From positions 1 to 64,000 of the forward strand of contig WIAF01000002.1 of assembly GCA_014055465.1 (NCBI GenBank): a DNA stretch of 64,000 bases, given 5' to 3'. This DNA comes from Nitrospira sp. CR1.1 (lineage in GTDB: Bacteria > Nitrospirota > Nitrospiria > Nitrospirales > Nitrospiraceae). A model generated the notes under the pieces. That model was given only the letters and a program-made list of their open reading frames with translations, made no database searches and was not told where the DNA came from. This document shows, piece after piece, positions 25,919-35,181 of this stretch. Made by a program: the position numbers and the translations under genes. The stretch's first letter is position 1, and each line of letters begins with the position of its first letter.

Positions 25919-27244
25919 TCACTGTTTGGCCAGGCGAGTCTGGCTGCCGGCGAGCACGTGATGGATGGCCTCCCCGGCCACTCGCTGCCCTTCAACGGTC
26001 CAATGCGTATCATCCGGAAGATAGGTCAACCGTCCTTGTGCTGCGGCTTCGCGAAGCGGCGGAGTCAAATCGAGGAATACGATCTCCGGCGTAAGCTCTC
26101 CCAGCATGGTGGCGACTTCGTTGGGCAAATCATTGAGCGGCCAGTCTCTCATCTCGTCTGTCAGGGGCTCAAAATTGTGCAATCCTTGATGAACCCGATG
26201 TTTAACCGGCGCAAACGCCACGACCAGGCGAATGCCTCGTTGCCGGGTCAGCTCATACGCTTCAGACAGAATTGATCGCAACCGGTCAAGACGAGGTCTG
26301 TCCGTGAGCTTCAATGCCGCGAGCCTCTCCCAGAAATACAACACCGTTTCCTTCCCCTCTGTATCTCGAAACGTTCCGCGAAGACGCAAGTAGCCGGAAT
26401 GTGGCACGCATCCCCGCACCGCTCTGCGCGAGACCAGGAGAAGATTTCTCGTCAGCGACCGCATCCAATACTCGTCATGCGCAGCCCTGGCGTCGGGCTC
26501 CCCCCTCACCGCCAGATCTTCCAGATCTTCGGGAGCTAATTGGTAGAAATCGTTCCCTTCAAAGAATACCCAGACAATGGTCTTCGGTTGCAGATTCAGC
26601 GCATACCGCTTCAACACGACGAGCTCCTGCTCCGGTCCGTACCCGCTGATCCCCAAATTCGCGACAGACGTCTGCAACTGATGGCTCAATTGGGTCGTCA
26701 ACAGACTGGAGCCCGGGAGCATGGGCGATTCGACATAGGAATCACCAATGACTACGACATCGGCCCGATCCATATCAGTGTCGTTTCGAAATCCTCGATG
26801 GTCATACCGGAGGTCGAACGGTTCCGGAGCATTCGCCGGAAGGCAGAGTGCTTCGCCGATATTTCCCCGCACAAAGAACCCTCGTTCACGATAATGCGGC
26901 TCACGCCGGTATCCCAACTCCGGATCGCGGACATACCCCGAACGATCGAACCACTCCCGCCCGTGGGTACCGAAAAGAGTTTGATAATTGAGTAGTCCCA
27001 CCACGCCGGCCAATTCGGCTATCCCCAGCATGACGATCACGGACAGGGTCACCAGGACGAATCGCGCGCGAATCTCCTTCCGCGGAAGATTCGACAGAAG
27101 CGCGTACAACCCCCAGGAGAAAAGATACCCGGCGACAAGGTTGTCCACCAGATGTCCTGTGCTCGTTACCTCCGTCAGCCATAACACAGCACATCCACAG
27201 AGAAAGATCGCCAACGTCAGCCATGTCGCCCTGTCTCTCCGCAA
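25919..27244 (-). CDS. Membrane-anchored SGNH hydrolase-like protein
   Basis: 441 aa. The TTG start at 27244 follows GGAGG by 7 nt. Two or three N-terminal membrane segments (about 8-92) precede a periplasmic SGNH/GDSL-like domain: block I VVVIGDSYVESPML, then NLGISGYGPEQELVVL, FFEGNDFYQL, and the Asp/His block as DDTHWTVEG. Members include acyltransferase/esterase proteins for exopolysaccharide or cell-wall O-acetylation; the substrate is unknown. Its promoter region faces that of the XRE-cupin gene. Confidence 0.8.
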   Translation of the reverse strand: MRRDRATWLTLAIFLCGCAVLWLTEVTSTGHLVDNLVAGYLFSWGLYALLSNLPRKEIRARFVLVTLSVIVMLGIAELAGVVGLLNYQTLFGTHGREWFDRSGYVRDPELGYRREPHYRERGFFVRGNIGEALCLPANAPEPFDLRYDHRGFRNDTDMDRADVVVIGDSYVESPMLPGSSLLTTQLSHQLQTSVANLGISGYGPEQELVVLKRYALNLQPKTIVWVFFEGNDFYQLAPEDLEDLAVRGEPDARAAHDEYWMRSLTRNLLLVSRRAVRGCVPHSGYLRLRGTFRDTEGKETVLYFWERLAALKLTDRPRLDRLRSILSEAYELTRQRGIRLVVAFAPVKHRVHQGLHNFEPLTDEMRDWPLNDLPNEVATMLGELTPEIVFLDLTPPLREAAAQGRLTYLPDDTHWTVEGQRVAGEAIHHVLAGSQTRLAKQ

Positions 27245-27574
27245 TCACCGACCTCCAGAGTCGAACCTTCCCGCTCCATTCGCCTCGCCTCAACTCACGC
27301 CACAGAGCGCGGCATGCGAATGACAGTTTTTCTCACAAAAATGGACAGATGTCCAGTCGGGCTGGACACCTGTCCATAACCTCATTTGCGAGATTCGGAT
27401 AGCCGGTGAAATCCCTGGCCTGCCGGAATGACGCTGGGATGAACGGAACGGTCACGGCTGCAGAGGGGAAGGGACGCCTCACATTCCTTGAGACTCCCCC
27501 CAAAAACGTGCTACACAGGTGCACAATCGGTGTTGCGCGTTCCGCATTCTATCGGGTTTAACCGCGAGCCATTG
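27245..27574. other. Divergent regulatory region (330 bp)
   Basis: Between the SGNH and XRE-cupin genes. It contains the paired palindromes at 27343-27375 and a possible promoter, TTGAGA (27488-27493), 18 nt, TACACA (27512-27517), for the XRE gene. No ORF with coding character was seen. Confidence 0.5.
27343..27375. promoter_or_regulatory. Tandem GGACA-N2-TGTCC operator pair
   Basis: GGACAGATGTCC (27343-27354) and GGACACCTGTCC (27364-27375) are 21 bp apart centre to centre, two helical turns. The whole block is itself a larger inverted repeat (ATGGACAG ... CTGTCCAT). Likely binding sites for a dimeric regulator, plausibly the adjacent XRE-cupin protein. Confidence 0.65.
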
Positions 27575-28183
27575 ATGACCGACCTTGCCAAGAAGAAGCC
27601 TGCCAAACGAACTCAACCATCCCCAAGAAAAGCTGAAATGCACGTCGGCGATATTGTCCGGCGCCTCCGGAAATCGCATCATCTTTCGGTGCGAACACTG
27701 GCCGATAAGTGCGGGTTCTCCCCCAGTTTCATCTCTCAGGTTGAGTTACGGCAGGCCTCGCCATCCATTGCCTCCACTGAGCGGATTGCTTCCGCGTTGG
27801 GCGTGACCCTGGGAGAATTCTTTCGCGCCCTCGACCCTACCCCTCCTGCGATCATCCGGTCCGGGGCCCGACCGGTCGTGCAAAGCGAATGGTCCCGCGC
27901 AAAAATCGAAGCGCTCGGACCATTCAACAAGGACAGTCAGCTGGAACCCATGGTCATCACGATTCAGCCGGGCGGAGCAAGCGGGCACAAACCCTACGTC
28001 CGCCAGGCCGAGCAATTGGCCGTCGTACTCATGGGGACGCTCGAATTGACTCTGGAGGAGGAAATCCACAATCTGAAACGGGGCGATGCGGCCGGAATTC
28101 CCGCAGGCAGCCGGCACTGCTGGCGGAATATCAGCAAACGGCCCGCGCAAATTCTCATCGTCACCGCACACCGGAGACTGTAG
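27575..28183 (+). CDS. XRE-family regulator with C-terminal cupin domain
   Basis: 202 aa from ATG 27575. Basic N-terminal tail (KKKPAKRTQPSPRK), HTH_3 domain (about 23-82: IVRRLRKSHHLSVRTLADKC, FSPSFISQVELRQASPSI), then a cupin_2 domain (about 125-200) with GHKPYVRQAEQLAVVLMG and LKRGDAAGIPAGSRHCWRN. Members usually sense a small ligand in the cupin and repress neighbouring metabolic genes. An upstream in-frame TTG (27488) falls in the promoter and is rejected. Probably autoregulated through the palindromes at 27343. Confidence 0.88.
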   Translation: MTDLAKKKPAKRTQPSPRKAEMHVGDIVRRLRKSHHLSVRTLADKCGFSPSFISQVELRQASPSIASTERIASALGVTLGEFFRALDPTPPAIIRSGARPVVQSEWSRAKIEALGPFNKDSQLEPMVITIQPGGASGHKPYVRQAEQLAVVLMGTLELTLEEEIHNLKRGDAAGIPAGSRHCWRNISKRPAQILIVTAHRRL

Positions 28184-28267
28184 TCTCCGTCACACTCTCC
28201 CGTCTCGTAGAGACACACCACCAACTTCTCGCCCGGGAACACCGAATGGCCTGGCGCGGCCCGCTTC

Positions 28268-29761
28268 TCAGGCACGCAGTAACGCCATCACGCTGAGACA
28301 GACCAGCAGATTATTGACAGCATGCCCGATCATTCCCGGCCATAAACTGCCGGTCCGCTCATAGGCCCAGGCCCACAATACACCGCTCCAAAAGACACTC
28401 AAGAATCCGATTAATCCGTAGCCGTGCGCGATAGCAAACAGTGCCGCGCTCAACACGGCCGCGGCCCCCCACTGAAACCGCCGCCGGAATACCCCGAATA
28501 AGAGGCCGCGGAAAGCCAACTCCTCAAACACCGGCGCGAAGATCACATATTCCATCAAACTGACAATCAGAGTCGGTGGCGCGCCCCATACGAGATCGGC
28601 GTCGAACCATTCGGTCCAATGACTGATCAAATTCAGCGGCTCGGCAATGCGGCCCAATACCCACTCTCCCATGAGCCCGGCCGCCACGACCGCAAGCACC
28701 GCCAATCCCAGTTGTCCCACATGACGCGGCTCGAGACTCAGCCCCAATCCTCGCCAGAACGTCTGCCGTTGAGGCCGGAGCAGATGGACATAGGCTAACG
28801 CCAGCAGCGGCAGATTCGACAGCGGCACCGCCACGACCCGCAAGGAAGGAAAGTCGCCGGCGGCAAACAGGAACGCCACGGTCAGAAGTGCGCCGACAGC
28901 GCCGCCGCGGAGCAACACGCCGGCGCCCAGGCGTCCTGCCCACAAAGGCGGCAGCTCGGCGGAGCCCACCCGAAACATCGCGGCGCCCTTGCCCCTCCGC
29001 ACCCACGCCATGAAGACCATCCCCCCGACGACCATCAGCGTCAATTCGAGCAGGGCAACTGCCCTTGAGCGCCAGACCAACGCTTCGATCCGTTGCTGAT
29101 CAGCCGTCTCGATCGTGACGAGCAGCGGACGGTCTCCGGACCGTTCGGCAATACGGGCCGCCAGCCGGCTGTAGAACCAGCCCGAGACCGGTTGCTCCGC
29201 CAGGTGTGCTTGCAGGTCGAACCCGGCGCCCGGAGCCACATGCGATTCGACATATCCGGCCTGCAGCAGCCGGGCGAACAGCGGATACGGTGGGGCTTGT
29301 CTCGCCCATCGCGAGATGCGTTGTCGAACCTCCTGAAGCTGCCCCGCCTCGCCCTCCAAAATGGCTACGTGTAAATCCACAAACGGATCGGACGATTCTT
29401 CGGCAAGTTCGCGGTACCATTCGATGGCCTGGGCACGATCGTTCGCATCGCTCCCCATCGTGAGGTCATAGAGCAACTGTTCCCATACCGGCAGCGTCTT
29501 CACGCCGTCTGCCTGATCCATCAGGCGGCCGACCATGTGGCTGAGCGCCCGCTCGGCATCCGCGACTCGCTCCACCCTTGGAATATCGAATGATAACCAG
29601 GCCACGACCGCAATCGAGGCCGAAAGAACGACGGCCGACAACAGCGTAACCGCCCGGGAAAACCCGGGATTGTACGGATGCGGCGGAGGAGGCGCTCCGA
29701 CACAAGACGCGGGGGGTTGAGGGGAATGCGGGACCGGGCCAGTCGATTCGTCAGCGTCCAC
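28268..29761 (-). CDS. CPBP-family intramembrane glutamic endopeptidase
   Basis: 497 aa from GTG 29761, preceded by GGAGG; the open frame continues to 29860. One N-terminal membrane helix is followed by a soluble helical segment (about 60-215, resembling tetratricopeptide-like packing) and then a polytopic CPBP (Abi/Rce1-type) domain. Catalytic motif EELAFRGLLFGVFRRRF (Glu pair near 413), then the FAIAHGYG histidine and HAVNN. The protease cleaves within the membrane; substrate unknown. The large extracytoplasmic insert is unusual for the family. Divergent from the aminotransferase operon. Confidence 0.85.
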   Translation of the reverse strand: MDADESTGPVPHSPQPPASCVGAPPPPHPYNPGFSRAVTLLSAVVLSASIAVVAWLSFDIPRVERVADAERALSHMVGRLMDQADGVKTLPVWEQLLYDLTMGSDANDRAQAIEWYRELAEESSDPFVDLHVAILEGEAGQLQEVRQRISRWARQAPPYPLFARLLQAGYVESHVAPGAGFDLQAHLAEQPVSGWFYSRLAARIAERSGDRPLLVTIETADQQRIEALVWRSRAVALLELTLMVVGGMVFMAWVRRGKGAAMFRVGSAELPPLWAGRLGAGVLLRGGAVGALLTVAFLFAAGDFPSLRVVAVPLSNLPLLALAYVHLLRPQRQTFWRGLGLSLEPRHVGQLGLAVLAVVAAGLMGEWVLGRIAEPLNLISHWTEWFDADLVWGAPPTLIVSLMEYVIFAPVFEELAFRGLLFGVFRRRFQWGAAAVLSAALFAIAHGYGLIGFLSVFWSGVLWAWAYERTGSLWPGMIGHAVNNLLVCLSVMALLRA

Positions 29762-29891
29762 AAGACCTCCAAGGGGTACGGCGCGCCGGAGTATACCACC
29801 GGCTTCAGGGCGGTGAAACTGGAGAGCGACCCGCGGCATCGACCGGTCGAGCCTCGCCACAATCCCATGGCTGAACGCCCTCCAGTTTCGT

Positions 29892-29897
29892 TATACT
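29892..29897 (+). promoter_or_regulatory. Probable -10 box of the aminotransferase operon
   Basis: TATACT lies 37 nt before ATG 29935, leaving a leader of about 31 nt. The -35 is not clear. Confidence 0.4.
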
Positions 29898-29934
29898 ACG
29901 CCACCCGTAGTGTCAGACTTTTCCATAGGCAGCG

Positions 29935-31191
29935 ATGCCTTCCCCTGACGAACGGACACGATCAGATCCAACGATGAGCCTTTCCCCTCAAGATCACGAA
30001 TTTGTCCCTCCGTATCGATTGCTCATGGGCCCGGGCCCGAGCATGGTGCATGAGCGGGTCTACCATGCCCTGTCGCAGCCGCTTGTCGGCCATCTGGACC
30101 CTCTATTCCTCGGCCTGATGAATACGATTCAAGATTCCCTCCGCACCCTATTCCGGACGGAAAACGAATTTACCATTGCCCTTCCGGGCACAGGGTCGGC
30201 AGGCATGGAAGCCGTGATCGCCAATCTCATCGAACCCGGGGACCGCGCGATCGTAGGGGTCAACGGGATCTTCGGTTCACGCCTGGCGACGATGATTGAG
30301 CGAAGCGGCGGCATCCCGCTACGTATCGAGGCCCCCTGGGGACAGATGATTCCGTTGGACGCCTTGCATGACGCGTTGTCCCGGGGCGGCCCCGTCAAGG
30401 CGGTGGTGCTCGTGCATGCGGAGACCTCGACCGGAGCCTGGCAACCCCTCGACAGGGCCGGCGCCCTTTGCCGTGCGCACGGCGCCTTACTCATCGTCGA
30501 TGCGGTGACCTCCTTGGGAGGCATCCCCGTCGAAGTCGACGCCTGGGGAATTGATGCCTGCTACAGCGGCACGCAGAAATGCCTGAGCTGTCCGCCAGGC
30601 CTGGCCCCGTTGACGATGAGCCCGCGCGCCATGGAGGTCGTTCGACAGCGACGCACTCCCAGCCATAGCTGGTACCTTGACCTCTCATTGATCGCCGAAT
30701 ATTGGAATGACCGCAGCCGCGCTTATCACCACACGGCTCCGATCTCGATGCTCTACGGACTGTACGAAGCCCTGCGACTCGTGCACGAAGAAGGACTGTC
30801 GGCGCGCTTCATCCGTCATCAGCTCAACAGCGACGCCCTGGTGGCAGGACTTGAGCCTCTGGGCCTTCTGCCGCTCCCGTCGAAGGGACATCGACTCCCC
30901 ATGCTCAACTGTGTCACGCTGCCCGACCGGATTGACGAGACGCTGGTGCGGACGCAGTTGTTGCGGGACCACGGGATTGAAATCGGGGGCGGCCTGGGGC
31001 CGCTACGCGGACGGGTCTGGCGGATCGGGCTGATGGGCGAGTCCTGCCAGCAAGCCCACGTCCTCACACTGCTCAACGCCTTGGAAGGGATTTTCGCTCA
31101 GCACGGCTGGCTGAATCAGCCCGGTCGCGCGGTGCAAGCGGCGATCGAAACCTATACCCAATCACAGTTGTCGGCGAGGAGGGGGGCATGA
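29935..31191 (+). CDS. Class V aminotransferase (serine/alanine-glyoxylate type)
   Basis: 418 aa. PLP fold I: LMGPGPSMVHERV, LPGTGSAGMEAVIANLIEPG, VHAETSTG, VDAVTSLGGIPVEVD and the Schiff-base lysine in SGTQKCLSCPPG. This matches serine-pyruvate / alanine-glyoxylate aminotransferases, which interconvert glyoxylate with glycine; in a chemolithoautotroph it may serve glycolate salvage (inferred). ATG 29974 (MSLSPQD) is an alternative start. It overlaps the next gene by 4 bp (ATGA). Confidence 0.88.
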   Translation: MPSPDERTRSDPTMSLSPQDHEFVPPYRLLMGPGPSMVHERVYHALSQPLVGHLDPLFLGLMNTIQDSLRTLFRTENEFTIALPGTGSAGMEAVIANLIEPGDRAIVGVNGIFGSRLATMIERSGGIPLRIEAPWGQMIPLDALHDALSRGGPVKAVVLVHAETSTGAWQPLDRAGALCRAHGALLIVDAVTSLGGIPVEVDAWGIDACYSGTQKCLSCPPGLAPLTMSPRAMEVVRQRRTPSHSWYLDLSLIAEYWNDRSRAYHHTAPISMLYGLYEALRLVHEEGLSARFIRHQLNSDALVAGLEPLGLLPLPSKGHRLPMLNCVTLPDRIDETLVRTQLLRDHGIEIGGGLGPLRGRVWRIGLMGESCQQAHVLTLLNALEGIFAQHGWLNQPGRAVQAAIETYTQSQLSARRGA

Positions 31192-31790
31192 GTCGAAACG
31201 GGTTCTGGATCGTCATGGCAGGGGTGGCGGGATTCGTGGCGGCGATCACCTACTGGGTCATCGCCCTCGCCGTGGCAGAATCGCGCAAGGCCGACATGGT
31301 GGCGCCCGAACGGGTCACCAGTTTCATTCACGCCGTGATCGATGCCAATCGCGCCAACTACACGCAAAACGTCGTAGACAAGCTACACACCCAGGGCGTG
31401 GTTGAAGCCCTTGAACATTGGAAAGAAGAGAAGGGGCTCCCCCTGCCCGCCCAATTTCTCCTCGAATCCGGCCGCCTGGTCGCGCAGAAAGACATGAAAC
31501 TCAGCTTCCGGCTCGCCAGCCTCACACCGATCTATGTGTGGAACGGACCGAACAGCGAATTTGAACGACGCGGCCTGGAAGTCGTCATGAAGGCGCCGGA
31601 GAAACCCTTCACGGGATTTTATCAGCAGGGCGGGGTCCGGTACTTCCAAGGCATCTACGCCGACCGGGCGGTCTCCGAGAGCTGCGTGTCCTGCCACAAC
31701 GGGCATGCGAACAGCCCGCGGAGAGACTATAAACTCAACGACATCATGGGCGGTGTCATCGTCACCATTCCGATCAACGAGGCGCCATGA
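31188..31790 (+). CDS. DUF3365 (Tll0287-like) c-type heme protein, membrane anchored
   Basis: 200 aa. N-terminal membrane anchor (about 5-30), then the DUF3365 sensor-like domain with a single CxxCH heme site, CVSCHNGH (165-172), and the following FGIY-like region (YFQGIYADRAVSES). Tll0287-type proteins carry heme in a PAS-like pocket and are thought to sense redox or gas. Its ATG overlaps the aminotransferase stop and its stop overlaps the amidohydrolase start, so it is translated with both enzymes. Confidence 0.8.
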   Translation: MSRNGFWIVMAGVAGFVAAITYWVIALAVAESRKADMVAPERVTSFIHAVIDANRANYTQNVVDKLHTQGVVEALEHWKEEKGLPLPAQFLLESGRLVAQKDMKLSFRLASLTPIYVWNGPNSEFERRGLEVVMKAPEKPFTGFYQQGGVRYFQGIYADRAVSESCVSCHNGHANSPRRDYKLNDIMGGVIVTIPINEAP

Positions 31791-32995
31791 CCATCGCCAT
31801 CCGCCAGATTCGTATCCTCGACGGCCAAGGCCGCAAGATTGAGCGAGGCACCGTCGTGATTGAGGGTGATCGCATTGTAGCCGCCGGGCCAGACGAGTCC
31901 ATTCGGGTGCCCCGGGGCGCGCGACGCATCGACGGCCGGGGCCTCACCGTCCTCCCCGGTCTCATCGATTGCCATGTCCACTTTTGCCTGGGCGCTGAAG
32001 CCGATGTGGTTGCGGCCGTGGAGCAGGAATCCCCGGCTGTGACGTTGCTGAAGGCCGCGGAATTGGCGCGCCGCACCGTGCAGGCCGGATTTACCACCGT
32101 CCGAGATGTAGGCTTCCGCGACCATGCCGTGTTTGCACTGAAACGGGCCATCGAGTCGGGACTGACGCCGGGGCCGCGTATCTTGGCCGCCGGCCTGGCG
32201 ATCTGCATGCCGGGAGGGCATGCCCGCTTCATCGGACGCGAAGCCCAGGGGATCGAAGCCGTGCGGGCTGCCGTGCAGGATCAGCTCACGGCCGGCGCGG
32301 AGGTAATCAAGGTGATCGCCTCGGGCGGCGTGCTCACCCCGGGCACGTCCCCGGACGAAGCCCAGATGACCGTGGAAGAACTGAGAGCGGCGGTTGAAGT
32401 GGCTGCCGCCCATGGCCGCCACGTGGCCGCCCATGCCCATGGCGCAAGCGGGATGAAAAACGCCCTGCGCGCCGGCGTCCATTCGATCGAACATGCCACG
32501 CTTATGGATGACGAGGCCGCCGGCATGATGACCCAGCGCGGCGTCTACATGGTTCCCACCCTGTCCGCCCTGGCCACCACCGCAGCGTGTCCGACCGGCT
32601 GCGGCATCCCCGACAGCGCCCGCTCAAAAGCCAGGAACATGGTGAAACAACACGAGAAGAGCTTCCGCGCCGCCGTTCGGCGTGGCGTGCCGATTGCCCT
32701 CGGGACCGATGCCGGCACGCCCTTCAATCACCACGGGGACAATGCGCAGGAATTGGAGCGGATGGTCACCCTGGGCATGACACCCATGGATGCGATCATG
32801 ACGAGCACCTCTGCCGCTGCGCGGTTGCTGCGCCTCTCGGCAGAAATCGGCACGATTGAAGCCGGCAAACAGGCGGATCTGTTGGTGGTGGAAGGCAACC
32901 CGCTGAGAAATATTGGACTGCTCTTGAAACAGGAACGGCTCGCGGGAGTCATGCAACGCGGGCGGTTCGTGTCGGGACCGCTCTCACGGACGTGA
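31787..32995 (+). CDS. Metal-dependent amidohydrolase (imidazolonepropionase-like)
   Basis: 402 aa. HxH in GLIDCHVHF, the carbamylated-lysine region VIKVIASGGVLTPG, AAHAHGASGM, SIEHATLMDD and ALGTDAGTPFNHHGDNAQEL. Closest to the Xaa-Pro dipeptidase/imidazolonepropionase-like group; substrate unknown. Third gene of the overlapping operon with the DUF3365 heme protein. The stop codon lies within the CGTGAAAGGT repeat that begins at 32991. Confidence 0.85.
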   Translation: MTIAIRQIRILDGQGRKIERGTVVIEGDRIVAAGPDESIRVPRGARRIDGRGLTVLPGLIDCHVHFCLGAEADVVAAVEQESPAVTLLKAAELARRTVQAGFTTVRDVGFRDHAVFALKRAIESGLTPGPRILAAGLAICMPGGHARFIGREAQGIEAVRAAVQDQLTAGAEVIKVIASGGVLTPGTSPDEAQMTVEELRAAVEVAAAHGRHVAAHAHGASGMKNALRAGVHSIEHATLMDDEAAGMMTQRGVYMVPTLSALATTAACPTGCGIPDSARSKARNMVKQHEKSFRAAVRRGVPIALGTDAGTPFNHHGDNAQELERMVTLGMTPMDAIMTSTSAAARLLRLSAEIGTIEAGKQADLLVVEGNPLRNIGLLLKQERLAGVMQRGRFVSGPLSRT

Positions 32996-33107
32996 AAGGT
33001 AACACGTGGCCGCTAAGACGCAATAGCGTTCAAGGCACGCTTTCGTCACTAGCCCCTCCTACCCTTCACCTTCTACCTGTGACTGGTTATGTTTCACCGT
33101 TTACGTC
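32991..33107. repeat. GTGAAAGGTAA-type repeats in opposite orientations, no gene between
   Basis: CGTGAAAGGTAACACGTGG (32991-33009), and reversed copies near 33061-33078 (CCCTTCACCTTCTACC) and 33091-33107 (GTTTCACCGTTTACGTC). The first matches the flank of the four-helix-bundle cassette at 63061 closely. It resembles a decayed or empty version. Confidence 0.55.
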
Positions 33108-33110
33108 TGA

Positions 33111-33749
33111 TCATCGGCGTTGGTACAGAAGTTCCAGCGCCGTGACAAACCCGTTGATTCGCCCCTTCCGGAACATCTCATCCAAGCGGCCCCGCAACGC
33201 GCGAATGCCGCCGTCATCGCCCCGCGCAACCACCGCCTGGGACACCATCATCTGCACGGCCACTTCAAGCAGACGATGCTTGCGTTGCTCCATTTCAGGC
33301 GTGACGAATTCATCCAGCACCTCCGCCCCCCGCGCCTCGACGATCGGTTCTTTGAACGTATCGTAGCCCTGGTGTGCCACTGTGCGCTCACGAATGATGG
33401 CCAGTTCGGATTTGATCCGCGGCACCATTTTCATCAGGACAGCAAACACTTCCTTGCGCCCCTCGTCAAAGAGCTTCTTCTCCATTTCCTCGAGAATCAG
33501 CGACGGATCGACGGTCTCAGGCTGCATCTCCTCGCCCCAGTGCAGGCGATCATAGGTGCGCCGGCTCTCGGGATCGCCCAGGACTTCATAGGCGGAGTTG
33601 AGCTCACGGATCTTTTCCTCAGCCCTGCTGTTATCCGGATTCCGATCGGGATGATGCTCGAAGACGAGCTTTCGGTAGGCTTTTTTGATCTCGTCATCGG
33701 AAATGTCCCGCGACACCCCGAGGACGCGATAATAATCAACGCGCGGCAT
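33111..33749 (-). CDS. DnaJ-domain protein with unknown C-terminal domain
   Basis: 212 aa. J-domain (4-68): [33 protein letters not shown] with HPD at 33-35, and [18 protein letters not shown]. There is no G/F region or zinc-finger domain. The remaining 140 residues are helical ([20 protein letters not shown] and a basic C-terminus), probably a dedicated client or membrane partner domain. Co-chaperone for DnaK (inferred). Extended -10 TGCTATAGT lies 10 nt before the ATG. Confidence 0.85.
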   Translation of the reverse strand: MPRVDYYRVLGVSRDISDDEIKKAYRKLVFEHHPDRNPDNSRAEEKIRELNSAYEVLGDPESRRTYDRLHWGEEMQPETVDPSLILEEMEKKLFDEGRKEVFAVLMKMVPRIKSELAIIRERTVAHQGYDTFKEPIVEARGAEVLDEFVTPEMEQRKHRLLEVAVQMMVSQAVVARGDDGGIRALRGRLDEMFRKGRINGFVTALELLYQRR

Positions 33750-33759
33750 AGTGCGGGGA

Positions 33760-33768
33760 ACTATAGCA
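33760..33768 (-). promoter_or_regulatory. Extended -10 of the DnaJ-like gene
   Basis: TGCTATAGT, then 10 nt, then ATG 33749. A 3-4 nt leader is predicted, with no Shine-Dalgarno. Confidence 0.5.
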
Positions 33769-33827
33769 TGTCCGCTGTGCGCGCTTCACCTTGACAGCGC
33801 CCCTTCCTCCCCGTAGCGTGGCGGCAC

Positions 33828-35135
33828 GTGATTCGTACACAGGAGCTCCGCAGCGTGGCATGGACAAAGGGCGTCACGAGATATCAATGGCTGGTGCTGT
33901 TCGTCGCCTGGCTCGGATGGGTATTCGACGCCATGGATGCCACGATCTACGCGATCGTGCTCCATCCCGCGCTGCATGAGCTGTTGCAAGCCGGCGCCAC
34001 GGGCGGCGAGGTCACGTCCGAACAAATCGGATGGTACGGCGGCATCGTCTTTTCCGTGTTCCTCATTGGGTGGGCCATCGGAGGCATCGGCTTCGGCATG
34101 GCCGCCGATTATTTCGGTCGCACCAAAACGCTGATTGCCACGATTCTGATCTACGCGGTCTTCACCGGCTTGGCCGCGCTTGCGCAGGAATGGTGGCATC
34201 TCGCGATCTACCGTTTTCTGACGGCGCTTGGCGTCGGCGGAGAATGGGCGGCGGGAGCTGCCATCGTGGCCGAGACCTGGCCTGAGGAGAAGCGATCCAG
34301 GGCGGCGGGCATCTTACAGTCAGCCTGGGCCTTCGGCTTTTTCCTCGCCGCCGGCTGTAATTTGCTGCTGAAGGATTCCGGTTGGCGGATGCTCTTTCTT
34401 ATCGGAATTCTGCCGGCCTTGGTAGCCCTCCTCGTCCGTCGGTGGGTGAAAGAACCCGAACGCTGGGTGCAGGCTCACGAGCGAGAACCACAAACGGCCC
34501 GCACCAGTTGGCTCCATCTCGTCGAGTTATTCCAGCCGTCCTTACGCCGCGACACGCTGATCGGTTCAGCCTTGGCGTTTGTGGCGGTCTTCGGAGTCTG
34601 GGGCGCAACCAACTGGGCGCCCACTCTCGTCCATGCCATGCCCGATCTTCAGGAACTGGACTCCGCCAGGCTCACCGAGAAGGTCAGTTATGCCATCATG
34701 GCGCTGAACGCAGGCGCCCTCTTCGGCTATCTGGGATTCGGACCGCTGGCGGAACGATTCGGGCGCCGCCCCGTGTTCGGATTGATGTGCCTCGGCAGCC
34801 TCATCCTGCTGCCGGCCACGTATTTTGTGCCGCATAGTTATGCGGAAGTGTTGCTGCTGTTGCCCGCGCTGGGATTTTTCACTAACGGCATCTTTAGCGG
34901 CTTTCCGATTTACCTGCCCGAATTGTATCCGACACGGCTCCGTGCCACCGGCGCCGGATTCTGTTTCAACGCAGGCCGCATCCTCGCCTCCGCGGCGCCC
35001 TTCGTGACCGGTTGGCTCGTCACCATGCTGGGATCGTTCAACAACGCCGCAAGCACCATCGCATTGATCTACGTGCTCGGCTTGGCCATACTTCCATTCG
35101 CCACCGAGACCAAGGGCAGACCGTTACCGGAGTGA
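33828..35135 (+). CDS. MFS transporter, AAHS/sugar-acid type
   Basis: 435 aa, 12 predicted membrane helices. Motif A is GWAIGGIGFGMAADYFGRTK, with RFLTALGVGGEWAAGAAIVA and the repeat-like LAERFGRRPVF. GTG 33828 is chosen (TAGCGT 8 nt upstream); ATG 33861 is possible. Placed 46 bp upstream of pxpB on the same strand, so the substrate may be 5-oxoproline or a related acid (inferred). Confidence 0.85.
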   Translation: MIRTQELRSVAWTKGVTRYQWLVLFVAWLGWVFDAMDATIYAIVLHPALHELLQAGATGGEVTSEQIGWYGGIVFSVFLIGWAIGGIGFGMAADYFGRTKTLIATILIYAVFTGLAALAQEWWHLAIYRFLTALGVGGEWAAGAAIVAETWPEEKRSRAAGILQSAWAFGFFLAAGCNLLLKDSGWRMLFLIGILPALVALLVRRWVKEPERWVQAHEREPQTARTSWLHLVELFQPSLRRDTLIGSALAFVAVFGVWGATNWAPTLVHAMPDLQELDSARLTEKVSYAIMALNAGALFGYLGFGPLAERFGRRPVFGLMCLGSLILLPATYFVPHSYAEVLLLLPALGFFTNGIFSGFPIYLPELYPTRLRATGAGFCFNAGRILASAAPFVTGWLVTMLGSFNNAASTIALIYVLGLAILPFATETKGRPLPE

Positions 35136-35181
35136 ACTCCCCTGATTGTCCGCTGGGAACACCGCGCGGCAGGCTTTGACC

